DNA of 13,242 nt from JBOHWJ01 sp050736615 (GTDB taxonomy: Bacteria; Desulfobacterota; Binatia; Binatales; Binataceae). The position numbers were made by a program, and so were the translations under genes. Below, in pieces: positions 7,447-13,242 of the stretch (positions within the stretch are counted from its first letter, which is position 1; every line of letters begins with the position of its first letter). The DNA is taken from assembly GCA_050736615.1 (NCBI GenBank), contig JBOHWL010000093.1, positions 1-13,242 of the forward strand. Reading direction: 5' to 3'. Below the pieces are notes generated by a model that had not been told where the DNA came from, ran no database searches, and was given only the letters and a program-made list of their open reading frames with translations.

Positions 7447-7899
7447 TTAAGGCTCGGCCGCGCCCGGCACTGAATGTTGCCGGAGGGCCGAATCATTCGG
7501 AGTCAATCTGGTGGCCGCGTCGGTTTGCCTTGAGGGGTTTGCAAGGCTGACCCGATTGCGCAATTTGGGTGGTACGAAATCCTGGTCGAAGCGCCGTTGT
7601 TGATCGCCGCTCAGCAATCCACGGATCCGCCCGTACGCCTGGATCAGCGTGTCACGGCGTTGGCGCCTGAATTGTGCGTGCAGATCGCGCATCTTGACGT
7701 GAGTATCTTCCATCACCTCGCCGACTTCCTCGCTCTGTGCCGGCGTCAGCTTCAGTGTTTGTATCATCCGCGCCAACGGCCCCTCGCCGGGAACGCGCAG
7801 CAAGCGATGGCGATAGGCCAGAGTCGTGCCGGCAAAGCCAATAACCAAGCCCGCCAATAGCGCGATCGTGATCGAGAGTGTAGCCGTGCTAGTCCGCAA
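7447..7899 (-). CDS. Membrane-anchored periplasmic protein, CpxP/CnrX-like (heavy-metal-sensor type)
   Basis: 150 residues. Residues 8-28 are a hydrophobic N-terminal anchor (or uncleaved signal). The rest is a helical, Arg/Gln-rich domain with LTPAQ at 51-55 and LSGDQQRRF at 96-104, the repeated LTxxQ-style motif of CpxP/Spy/ZraP and CnrX-type 'Metal_resist' proteins. His67, Met70 and His74 in DTHVKMRDLH could bind metal but there are no cysteines. The start appears to be a TTG at 7899, overlapping the anti-sigma gene by 11 bases; it is the only standard start codon that keeps the membrane segment, and there is no Shine-Dalgarno, so translation is probably coupled. As third gene after a sigma and an anti-sigma factor it is a good candidate for the periplasmic sensor or modulator of that pair. 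Confidence 0.75.
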   Translation of the reverse strand: MRTSTATLSITIALLAGLVIGFAGTTLAYRHRLLRVPGEGPLARMIQTLKLTPAQSEEVGEVMEDTHVKMRDLHAQFRRQRRDTLIQAYGRIRGLLSGDQQRRFDQDFVPPKLRNRVSLANPSRQTDAATRLTPNDSALRQHSVPGAAEP

Positions 7900-8428
7900 G
7901 ATTGTTCGCGTCCGATGGATTTAGTGCAAAGGCCGGCGTCACGTCCTCGGCCGGGCCCGCCTGTCCGAGAACACCCTCACCCGAAGGACCCGTATTGAAC
8001 TCGGCGGCATTCAGATTTTGACTCAACAATGGATTGTCCGGTACATAGTTCACGTTCTCCGCCGCGGAATCGCTGACCAACGTATTTGCAAGCATCTGAT
8101 AGGGCGGAACCTCGGTCGTATAGACAAACAGCATCACCGCCGCGGCTAGGGCCAGTACCGTGCCAATCGCGGCGAAGGCGCGCGTCCCGTCCCGCGGGCG
8201 GTTTTCCTCGCGTGGCAGTCGCGCCGGGCGGCTGGCTGAACGATTCTCGACGCTCATCCATGGTTCATTCTCGGATTGAAGGACCGGCGCGCTAAGGGCA
8301 AATACGCGAAAGGCACGATCGCAGCGCGCGCACTGGCGCAAATGCGCGGTAAAAGCCTGCGCGTCAACGAACGGCAGGTCGCGCCGCCAAAAGCGCGCAA
8401 ATTCCTTTTGCGCTTCGAAACAATTCAT
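7889..8428 (-). CDS. Zinc-finger (ZAS-type) transmembrane anti-sigma factor
   Basis: 179 residues in three parts. The N-terminal cytoplasmic domain carries HLRQCARC (His29, Cys33, Cys36), the HxxxCxxC zinc motif of ZAS anti-sigma factors, with a further Cys3 that could be the fourth ligand. A single transmembrane helix spans about residues 84-103. About 75 residues follow, predicted periplasmic, rich in Asn, Ser and Glu and without recognised domains. The start ATG overlaps the sigma-factor stop by four bases (ATGA, 8425-8428), the usual arrangement for stoichiometric production of a sigma and its inhibitor. The expected role is to hold the ECF sigma factor at the membrane until an envelope signal releases it. 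Assignment rests on motif, topology and neighbour rather than overall similarity. Confidence 0.85.
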   Translation of the reverse strand: MNCFEAQKEFARFWRRDLPFVDAQAFTAHLRQCARCDRAFRVFALSAPVLQSENEPWMSVENRSASRPARLPREENRPRDGTRAFAAIGTVLALAAAVMLFVYTTEVPPYQMLANTLVSDSAAENVNYVPDNPLLSQNLNAAEFNTGPSGEGVLGQAGPAEDVTPAFALNPSDANNLAD

Positions 8429-9066
8429 CGCGCCACCCGCCCACGCCGGTTCGCCAGAATCCGTTCGGCCTGCTTGCGCATCGCCTGGCGTGCGCGAAAT
8501 GCCCGAATTTTGACTTTGGCTTCACTCCAGCCCATGGTTGAGGCGATTTCACTGACACTCAACTCTTCGGTCTCCTTGAGCACCATGACCATGCGATCTT
8601 CCGGTCGCAGCGAATCAAGCAGCCGATGCGCCAGGTCGTGCGCCTCGCGCCGCTGTTCGGCGGCCTCGACGATTTGCTCCGGCGTGGCATCGCTGACCAG
8701 TTGCACCCAAGCGTGCTCGGGCGCGCTGAAATCGGCGACCAGTTCCTCGGGACGGCGCTGCTTGCGGCGCAATTCGTCGTAACATACGTTGGAAACTATC
8801 GCACGTAACCATCCAAAAAATGGCATTTCCGCACGATAAGTCGAAAGTCCGGCGAAAGCGCGGATAAAGCTCTCCTGAGCCAAATCCCGCACCATCTCGC
8901 GGTCGGAAAAAAAACGCTGGCACAACCGCTCGACTTTCGCGCGATAGCGCGCCGTCAGTTCCGCGAAGCCCGCCGTCTCTCCGCCGAGGACCTCGGCTAT
9001 AAGTTCCTCATCGGATCTGACGGCTGAACTCCGTGCGTGCCGCGTGATGGCAAATGCGCGAAGCAT
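8425..9066 (-). CDS. ECF (group 4) RNA polymerase sigma factor, RpoE-like
   Basis: 213 residues. Region 2 covers about 25-105, with DLAQESFIRAFAGLSTYR, FFGWLRAIVSNVCYDELRRKQR and the core-binding/-10 recognition pattern. Region 4 covers about 147-205, with LRPEDRMVMVLKETEELSVSEIASTMGWSEAKVKIRAFRARQAMR, the -35-binding helix-turn-helix. There is no region 1 or 3, as in ECF factors. A linker of about 40 residues rich in Ala, Glu and Pro separates the two. The ATG at 9066 lacks a clear Shine-Dalgarno, and a possible ECF-type promoter lies so close that the message may be nearly leaderless. A run of eight T bases in the coding strand (8907-8914) encodes the Phe-Phe before SDREM. It directs RNA polymerase to a regulon that probably includes its own operon. 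Confidence 0.95.
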   Translation of the reverse strand: MLRAFAITRHARSSAVRSDEELIAEVLGGETAGFAELTARYRAKVERLCQRFFSDREMVRDLAQESFIRAFAGLSTYRAEMPFFGWLRAIVSNVCYDELRRKQRRPEELVADFSAPEHAWVQLVSDATPEQIVEAAEQRREAHDLAHRLLDSLRPEDRMVMVLKETEELSVSEIASTMGWSEAKVKIRAFRARQAMRKQAERILANRRGRVAR

Positions 9067-9081
9067 ACCCGAGGCTAAGGT

Positions 9082-9107
9082 ACGAACGCGCCTGACAACC
9101 GTTACAA
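9082..9107 (-). promoter_or_regulatory. Possible ECF-type autoregulated promoter upstream of the sigma factor
   Basis: Reading leftward, TTGTAACGG (around 9107-9099) holds an AAC at 9103-9101, followed after exactly 16 bases by CGT at 9084-9082. AAC in the -35 and CGT in the -10 with a 16-17 base spacer is the common form of ECF promoters. Transcription would begin around 9074, only about eight bases before the ATG at 9066, matching the absence of a Shine-Dalgarno. Chance occurrence cannot be excluded. Confidence 0.4.
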
Positions 9108-9169
9108 TCCCGTCGCCGCACTACAAGGTCTCCGCCCGCAAAACTCCCGCGTCATTTTAACGCATCCAT

Positions 9170-9772
9170 TTAATTCAAAGGCGGCTGCGGCAGACCCGCG
9201 CGCGCCAAGTCGCCAGGCGTATCAAGGTCCAACACGACTCCGAGGTCATCAACGTCGGCATAGACGACGCGGGATGAATCCGCGTTCACGACCGCACGCG
9301 CGCCCCCTTCCTCCGGCGCCGACATCAGTTCGCTGAACAGCGGCCGTCCAAAGATCACCGGATGACCGCGCCGTCCCTGATATCGCGCAATTGCGACGGG
9401 TTTCCCCATCCGCTCGTATTGCCGCTTGAGTATCGCGAAAGTGTCGGCTTTAACCAATGGATGGTCGGCAAGATGCACCATCACCGCCGCGGCATTCGAC
9501 CGCACGTGTGCCAAGCCGGCCTTAAGGGAGGAAAGCTGTCCGTGGTGATAGTTCGGATTTTCGACCAACAGGATACGCCGGTCAGCGGGCACGCGGGGAC
9601 GAATTCCATCGGCATGCGCGCCCAAGACGACAATCAGCCGATCAGCCGCACTGAGCATTGTCTCAACCGCGCGTTCGATGAAAAACTGATCGCCAATTTT
9701 TAAAAGCGGTTTAGGATAGCCCATCCTGTGCGATTCACCCGCCGCCAACAGGATGCCGTCGAGGACGAGCAC
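9170..9772 (-). CDS. MocA/MobA-like molybdenum cofactor nucleotidyltransferase
   Basis: 200 residues with the nucleotidyltransferase signature LAAGESHRMGYPKPLL at 9-24, a magnesium-binding Asp103 in LADHPLV (the usual GDxP position), and GRRGHPVIF at 133-141. The C-terminal DLDTPGDLARAGL is the standard family ending. Proteins of this kind transfer CMP (MocA) or GMP (MobA) to molybdopterin. The short length, the GHPVIF block and the partner XdhC point to MocA-type cytidylyltransferase, giving the cytosine dinucleotide cofactor of xanthine-dehydrogenase-family enzymes. The GTG start lies nine bases after the XdhC stop with no strong Shine-Dalgarno, so translation is probably coupled. Nucleotide specificity is inferred. 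Confidence 0.88.
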   Translation of the reverse strand: MLVLDGILLAAGESHRMGYPKPLLKIGDQFFIERAVETMLSAADRLIVVLGAHADGIRPRVPADRRILLVENPNYHHGQLSSLKAGLAHVRSNAAAVMVHLADHPLVKADTFAILKRQYERMGKPVAIARYQGRRGHPVIFGRPLFSELMSAPEEGGARAVVNADSSRVVYADVDDLGVVLDLDTPGDLARAGLPQPPLN

Positions 9773-9781
9773 CGGCCGCGA

Positions 9782-10948
9782 CTAGCCCCGCGCCGTTTCC
9801 CCGGCGCGCCGCAAGCGGCCGCGTTTCGCCCCCAGGACAAAATCGTCGCGCAGGCCGGTACGCCGTTCGCGGATTATTTCACCGATGATTGCGACCGCGA
9901 TTTCCTCGGGGGTTTCCGCGCCAATGTCGAGGCCCAGCGGCGCGTGAATCTCATCGAGCAGCTTGGCATCGGCACCGTCCTCCTCGATTCGCGCCAAAGT
10001 GGTGCGCACCCGTCGCCGCGACCCGATCATCCCAATGAAGCAGTCCGGTTGCCTGAGCGCGGCCCGCACCACCTCTTCGTCGAAAGCATGTCCGCGGGTT
10101 ACGGAAATAAGATAACAATGGCGATCAAGCTTCAGTGTATCGATAGCGGCGCCAAACGGCCGCACGATAATCTCGTCGGCTTGAGGAAACCGTTCGCGAT
10201 TGGCAAACGCCGCCCGATCGTCGATTACCGTCACGCGAAAGCCCAGCATCGCACCCAGCGCGCACAACGGCTGTGCGATATGGCCCGCACCCGCGATTAT
10301 CAGACGCTGCGCCCCACTGACCGGATCAACGAAGACGCGTGCTGAACCCGTGGTTTGAATGCGAACGACGGGTTTGAGTTTGCCCGCGGCATCGATCTCC
10401 AGCAGTCCGGGGATTGCGTCGCGCGCCCGTTCCGCGATTTGGTCTAGCGCCGGCCGCCCCAATCCGATGGACTCCCGCAGTGCCTCTCGCCCTCCCGGAT
10501 CAACTATAGCCTTGGCGCCGGGCGCGAGGTCCGATCTGCTTCCGGGGTCAACCAGCGTCAACAATGCCGCCGGGCGGCTTTTGCTCGCCGACTCCGCCAG
10601 CTTGCGCGCGATTGGCAAGTCAGTCGCGGGCGACCATAGGTCGATGAAAACGTCCATGATGCCGCCGCAAGTGCCAATTTGCTGCTGTTCGAAATCGCCC
10701 GTCAGGTCGACCTCGGCCAGACGGGCGCCATGTCCTTGCGCCAGCAGCAGCCGCGCTTTGCGGAAAACTTCCGCTTCACCGCAGCCGCCGCCGATGGTGC
10801 CGAACTGACCGTCATCGCGCACGATCATTTTAGCGCCAACCTCGCGCGGAGTTGAGCCGCGCACATTGACCACCGTGGCCAGTGCGAACGGTTTTTCGTG
10901 TTCGAGCGTGTTTACCGCCGCGGACCAGATTTCTTCGACACCCGCCAT
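9782..10948 (-). CDS. xdhC: XdhC/CoxI-family molybdenum hydroxylase maturation factor
   Basis: 388 residues covering both family domains. The N-terminal XdhC_CoxI domain has GSTPREVGAKM at 31-41, GGGCGEAEV with Cys56, and GTCGGIMDVF with Cys94. The C-terminal Rossmann-like domain has IIAGAGHIAQPLC from 217, SVTRGHAFDEEVV, FIGMIGSRRRV and the typical ending IHAPLGLDIGAETPEEIAVAIIGEIIRERR. XdhC proteins bind molybdenum cofactor, help its sulfuration and insert it into xanthine dehydrogenase, CO dehydrogenase or related enzymes in the cytoplasm. A GGGAG site precedes the ATG. It forms a two-gene unit with the MocA-like gene, but no molybdenum hydroxylase large, medium or small subunit is present in the window, so the client enzyme must be elsewhere. 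Confidence 0.93.
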   Translation of the reverse strand: MAGVEEIWSAAVNTLEHEKPFALATVVNVRGSTPREVGAKMIVRDDGQFGTIGGGCGEAEVFRKARLLLAQGHGARLAEVDLTGDFEQQQIGTCGGIMDVFIDLWSPATDLPIARKLAESASKSRPAALLTLVDPGSRSDLAPGAKAIVDPGGREALRESIGLGRPALDQIAERARDAIPGLLEIDAAGKLKPVVRIQTTGSARVFVDPVSGAQRLIIAGAGHIAQPLCALGAMLGFRVTVIDDRAAFANRERFPQADEIIVRPFGAAIDTLKLDRHCYLISVTRGHAFDEEVVRAALRQPDCFIGMIGSRRRVRTTLARIEEDGADAKLLDEIHAPLGLDIGAETPEEIAVAIIGEIIRERRTGLRDDFVLGAKRGRLRRAGETARG

Positions 10949-11154
10949 TTGGAACTCCCGGCCGCTCGACCCGCACGAAGACTGACGCTTTCAGACACCA
11001 GACGCTCAGCGGCTAAAACTATTCTGACGTAAATCTAAGCACTATTTCCAGTAACGGCGGCACTTGCACAGTGATCCATTAATCGCCCTCGCTGGCGAAA
11101 CTTCGGAAAGAATCAGTTCAAGCTGTCCGGCGGGCGTGGCGTACTCGTTTCAAT

Positions 11155-11799
11155 TCAGGCCAATCGTACGAAAATCATTATGGCCGCCAACGTGAAAACG
11201 ACTACCGACCCAAATGTCAGAACGGGGCGAGTGCGTATCAGCAACCCTGCTTGCAGCGTGCGCTCATAAAGGAATAACACCACACACTGCATGGTTATCG
11301 CCGTTAATGAAGGCCACCAACCCAATTTCCTGTCTGGGTTAAGCGCGGTTTCCTGAAAACGACTGTGTAACCACAAGAGATTGCGGCAAGTGTCTTCGGT
11401 CAATTCCCGGGGCCAGGCACGACGCTCTATTGTTTGAATGGAACTGGCCGTGCGTTCACTCAAACGCATTACCAGAGCCTCGCGCGCGCGCAAATCTTTC
11501 ACCGCCCGATCGTACAGACGTTGCTGCCTCGAGAACGCATACTCAGCGTGACGTTCTGCCGCCAATGCCGCAATTTGAGCTTCTCGAATGGCGAGGTTCT
11601 GAGCCAACGCCTGCTTATCGGCGTCCATTCGCGCTTGAGACCAGACCCTAACTGCTTCGAGACCAACCCGCGCGCGAGCATTTCTAATGCGCAACCATTT
11701 GATTGGGCCGTTCACGCGAATTACCGGATATCCACATCTCGAACAGAACTGTGCGGTGCGCGGTCGGAGATATTTGCAGAACCTGCATCGTTGAGGCAT
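11155..11799 (-). CDS. Unrecognised zinc-ribbon, coiled-coil protein with C-terminal membrane segment
   Basis: 214 residues that I do not recognise as a named family. The N-terminus has two CxxC pairs (Cys5/Cys8 and Cys19/Cys22, ending CSRCGYP), a rubredoxin-like zinc ribbon. Residues ~45-125 are rich in Ala, Arg, Glu and Gln with few prolines and are probably a long helix or coiled coil. The C-terminus has a hydrophobic stretch at ~164-178 and a clear membrane helix at ~193-214, ending the protein. The start has GGGGAA just upstream. It follows a small broken coiled-coil gene on the same strand after 66 bases, so the two may have worked together. The membrane tail with a cytoplasmic zinc ribbon suggests a membrane-tethered adaptor, but no function can be stated. 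Confidence 0.7.
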   Translation of the reverse strand: MPQRCRFCKYLRPRTAQFCSRCGYPVIRVNGPIKWLRIRNARARVGLEAVRVWSQARMDADKQALAQNLAIREAQIAALAAERHAEYAFSRQQRLYDRAVKDLRAREALVMRLSERTASSIQTIERRAWPRELTEDTCRNLLWLHSRFQETALNPDRKLGWWPSLTAITMQCVVLFLYERTLQAGLLIRTRPVLTFGSVVVFTLAAIMIFVRLA

Positions 11800-11970
11800 T
11801 TTCCCCGTGCTCGATCGGAGCGCGTATCACAGAAGGGACGTGAAAAATCGAATCGCGGTCAGACTCTATTCGGTCCGGCCAAATTCATGCCTAAGCCGTT
11901 CGGCAAATTCCTGATTCATGGCAAAAATTTGGTCGATAGCCTCGTCCTTCAACCGCTCCGGCCATTCGCG

Positions 11971-12273
11971 CTATCCGACTTCTTCCAATCGGCGGGCCGT
12001 CTGTTCGCTCAATTCCATCAAGATTTTCTGGCGTGTATCGACATTCTTCAGACCCAGTTCCGCCATGAAACCGAGATGCTTTTGATTGAGCTCATATAAA
12101 AATTGCTCAGCCGCCTGCGTCGCTTCGGCCGTTCGCGTGCGCACCGCCTCTTTCAGTTGATGCTTAACCTGATCGAGCCAGGCCAGGTGGTAGGCTTCCA
12201 ACTGTTCGGCGGCGATTTTCCGTTCAAGTTGGCGAGCCCGGTAACGTTCGATTACCGTCCGCGGTTGCGGCAC
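11971..12273 (-). CDS. Hypothetical 100-residue helical protein (middle piece of the broken gene)
   Basis: This is the largest intact reading frame of the disrupted locus as it stands. The only start codon in the frame is a GTG at 12273 without a Shine-Dalgarno, which argues that it is not the true N-terminus. The product is nearly all charged helix: ERYRARQLERKIAAEQLE, then WLDQVKHQLKEAVRTR, AEQFLYELNQKHLGFMAELGL and a last amphipathic helix. It has no cysteines, no membrane segment and no recognised domain. It could be an independent small coiled-coil protein if translation starts at the GTG, overlapping the upstream frame by 22 bases. Confidence 0.45.
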   Translation of the reverse strand: MPQPRTVIERYRARQLERKIAAEQLEAYHLAWLDQVKHQLKEAVRTRTAEATQAAEQFLYELNQKHLGFMAELGLKNVDTRQKILMELSEQTARRLEEVG

Positions 12274-12407
12274 CGCAATCGTCGGCGGGCAGTGGTAAAG
12301 GAAACCGGCACAATCTCCTGCTCTTTGCCCTTATTTCCCGTTCTGGCTTCCGGTCGTTTTACCAGCCGTTGATCAACATTCGCCCATTTGTCCTTAGCGT
12401 CCGACAT
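12252..12407 (-). CDS. Hypothetical 51-residue peptide (N-terminal piece of the broken gene)
   Basis: The ATG at 12407 has a good TGAGG site with eight-base spacing and is preferred over an in-frame ATG at 12476. The first 40 residues (MSDAKDKWANVDQRL, then a Lys/Glu/Gly-rich stretch) look like a genuine protein start. The last 11 residues are almost all Arg, Leu and Cys, as expected for out-of-frame GC-rich sequence after a one-base loss. Taken as it stands, a short basic peptide would be made. Confidence 0.35.
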   Translation of the reverse strand: MSDAKDKWANVDQRLVKRPEARTGNKGKEQEIVPVSFTTARRRLRCRNRGR

Positions 12408-12489
12408 CGATTTAACCTCACACGAGCGCCGCGCCTGCCTCGAGCAGTTATCCCACAATATCATTGCGCTTAACACCGATTCGCACGGA

Positions 12490-12507
12490 TTAGAAGATCA
12501 CTTCTAA
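12490..12507. promoter_or_regulatory. Perfect 18-base palindrome, possible operator
   Basis: TTAGAAG, ATCA, CTTCTAA: two seven-base arms that are exact reverse complements around a four-base centre. It is AT-rich in a GC-rich setting and lies 83 bases upstream of the ATG at 12407, which suits a dimeric repressor or activator site. As a hairpin it would be weak, so a terminator is less likely. Confidence 0.4.
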
Positions 12508-12515
12508 CGGCGGAT

Positions 12516-12531
12516 TTGCACAGCTTGCACA
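12516..12531. repeat. Tandem TTGCACA direct repeat
   Basis: TTGCACA occurs twice (12516-12522 and 12525-12531) separated by GC, a nine-base period. It lies next to the 18-base palindrome, upstream of the leftward gene pair. It may be part of a regulator site; two copies of seven bases are limited evidence. Confidence 0.3.
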
Positions 12532-12646
12532 AGAGTCGAACGTCAGAAGGATACGTGCGGCCTAACCCATCGATGCTGTCCATAACAGTAGCGCTTCGCA
12601 CGGACAACCGCTGTCTTCGAGACATGGCGCGGCGACAATGAGGCAA

Positions 12647-12666
12647 CCCCGCGTCCATCAGCGGGG
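12647..12666 (-). terminator. Possible weak terminator hairpin after the sigma-54 regulator
   Basis: CCCCGC (12647-12652) and GCGGGG (12661-12666) form a perfect six-bp GC stem with an eight-base loop, starting 84 bases past the regulator's stop. In the leftward direction it is followed by TTGCCTCATTG, only a poor T-tract, so termination strength is doubtful. Confidence 0.25.
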
Positions 12667-12749
12667 CAATCGAACTCAGGAGAGGAGCGCGCCAGAAGCG
12701 ATGAGCAATTCGCCGGCCGGGGGGTCGGCTGAAGGAATTAGTCCTGTTC

Positions 12750-13242
12750 TTAGATGCCGGTAACCGGTTCGCGATTGGCGTTGCGATGGCGACCGCCCTC
12801 TTGCTCAAGCCCATAGCGCGCCAGCATCCGGTAAAGCGTTGAGCGTGAAATCCCGAGCAAGCCGGCCGCGCGACGTCGATTCCCATCGGTCTCGTCGAGC
12901 GAACGCAGCAACGTGCGCTTAATCACCTCGTCCAGCAATAACGGTTGTTCGGACCCGTTCGCGGGCTGCTGAAGCGCCGTTTCGGAATTCCCCGGCACCC
13001 GCGATGGATTTATCTCGCCGCTCTCGGCCTCCGAGGATCCCGCCAACGCCTTTTCCGCCACACCGGCCGAGGCCGCACTCGCGCAACGGACCGTTTCGGG
13101 CAGCGCCGCCAGCTCGATGCGATCGCCTTCGGAGAGCATCACGGCGCTTTGGATGGCGTGGCCGAATTCGCGCACGTTGCCGGGCCAGTCGTAGCGCTTG
13201 AGCGCGGCCAGCGCGGCGCCCGCGATATAGCCGATGCGCTTG
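12750..13242 (-). CDS. Sigma-54-dependent Fis-family transcriptional regulator, C-terminal part (partial)
   Basis: The frame is open to the right edge, so the N-terminal part is missing; about 163 codons are present. The first visible residues (KRIGYIAGAALAALKRYDWPGNVREFGHAIQSAVML) are the end of the AAA+ sigma-54 interaction domain, with the diagnostic WPGNVRE motif, here followed by Phe rather than the usual Leu. A linker of ~60 residues rich in Ala, Ser and Glu follows. The Fis-type helix-turn-helix comes next (LLLDEVIKRTLLRSLDETDGNRRRAAGLLGISRSTLYRMLARYGL) and then a short tail. Such regulators drive RNA polymerase sigma-54 from enhancer sites, often under a receiver, GAF or PAS domain that cannot be seen here. 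The Val in NVRE has a GTG codon but is not a start. Confidence 0.93.
   Translation of the reverse strand, partial: KRIGYIAGAALAALKRYDWPGNVREFGHAIQSAVMLSEGDRIELAALPETVRCASAASAGVAEKALAGSSEAESGEINPSRVPGNSETALQQPANGSEQPLLLDEVIKRTLLRSLDETDGNRRRAAGLLGISRSTLYRMLARYGLEQEGGRHRNANREPVTGI

Larger units (their letters stand above)
11866..12407 (-). pseudogene. Small coiled-coil gene broken by a frameshift and an in-frame TAG
   Basis: Three pieces read as one protein. Piece 1 starts at the ATG at 12407, with GAGG eight bases upstream, and runs to Ala40 at 12290-12288. Restoring one C in the CCC run at 12289-12287 then joins it in a proline-rich linker (TTA then PPTIAVPQPRTV) to piece 2, 105 residues of charged helix ending LEEVG and a TAG at 11973-11971. 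Piece 3 continues in the same frame beyond that TAG for 34 residues of similar charged-helix character (from REWPERLKDEAID to the TAG at 11868-11866). The repaired protein would have about 180 residues, mostly coiled coil. Alternatives are two overlapping genes, a sequencing error, or recoding. TAG is an ordinary stop elsewhere here (XdhC and cytochrome genes), so genome-wide reassignment is unlikely. The family is not recognised. Confidence 0.5.
12408..12749. other. Non-coding stretch between the broken gene and the sigma-54 regulator
   Basis: 342 bases in which no convincing gene is seen; the leftward open frames here lack Shine-Dalgarno sites and look random. It holds a perfect 18-base palindrome (12490-12507), a repeated TTGCACA (12516-12531) and a six-bp GC stem (12647-12666). 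It would contain the promoter of the leftward genes and the transcription end of the sigma-54 regulator, though no clear -35/-10 or -24/-12 pair was found. Confidence 0.6.

Noticed and set aside
9728..10808. Two open frames of 205 and 149 residues on the + strand over xdhC
   Set aside because: Antisense of a full two-domain XdhC; Pro/Ser/Arg-rich and without motifs.
11971..11973. Recoding of TAG as an amino acid
   Set aside because: The XdhC and cytochrome genes end in TAG at the expected family length, so TAG is a normal stop here; gene decay is simpler.
11434..12099. 221-residue open frame on the + strand across the zinc-ribbon gene and the broken coiled-coil gene
   Set aside because: It competes with the pseudogene reading, but its sequence shows no domain and it overlaps a convincing CxxC zinc-ribbon protein with its own Shine-Dalgarno on the other strand. 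It cannot be fully excluded.
12470..12886. 138-residue open frame on the - strand overlapping the sigma-54 regulator end
   Set aside because: It overlaps the Fis-type helix-turn-helix in another frame, has no ribosome site and shows Arg/Ser-rich random content.

Overview
The window looks like a chromosomal segment of a moderately GC-rich, diderm, probably soil or sediment bacterium. Evidence for a diderm is a sigma-54 enhancer-binding regulator, an ECF sigma/anti-sigma pair with a CpxP/CnrX-like periplasmic protein, and an exported c-type cytochrome. The mix of luciferase-like (LLM) oxidoreductases, an amidohydrolase-2 protein and SDRs recalls Candidatus Binatota and related Desulfobacterota-like lineages, but that placement is inference from gene content only. 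No tRNA, rRNA, CRISPR array, transposase or phage gene was seen.

Region 1 (1-4890, + strand) is a catabolic-looking run: the 3' end of an SDR, a BadH-like SDR dehydrogenase, a winged-helix class I methyltransferase, a probable F420-dependent LLM oxidoreductase, and an amidohydrolase-2 metal-dependent hydrolase/decarboxylase. Gaps of 49 to 114 bases and good Shine-Dalgarno sites suggest co-expression for processing an unidentified, probably acyl-CoA or cyclic, substrate.

Region 2 (4969-6675, - strand) holds a second LLM oxidoreductase of the AEHHF type followed by a ferritin-like di-iron protein, convergent with region 1. A 10-bp GC-rich hairpin lies between the two regions. Region 3 (6923-7390, +) is a single small exported cytochrome c.

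Region 4 (7447-9066, - strand) is a tightly overlapping ECF sigma factor, zinc-type transmembrane anti-sigma factor and CpxP/CnrX-like membrane-anchored periplasmic protein. It reads as a complete envelope-sensing regulatory unit, with a possible autoregulated AAC-N16-CGT promoter. Region 5 (9170-10948, - strand) is an XdhC/CoxI maturation factor and a MocA-like nucleotidyltransferase, which mature molybdenum hydroxylases, with no such enzyme in the window.

Region 6 (11155-12407, - strand) is the least explained part: a zinc-ribbon, coiled-coil, membrane-anchored protein and an upstream small coiled-coil gene that appears broken by one frameshift and one in-frame TAG. Upstream of that gene is a non-coding stretch with a perfect 18-base palindrome and a 7-base direct repeat. 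The window ends with the C-terminal part of a sigma-54-dependent Fis-family regulator (- strand).
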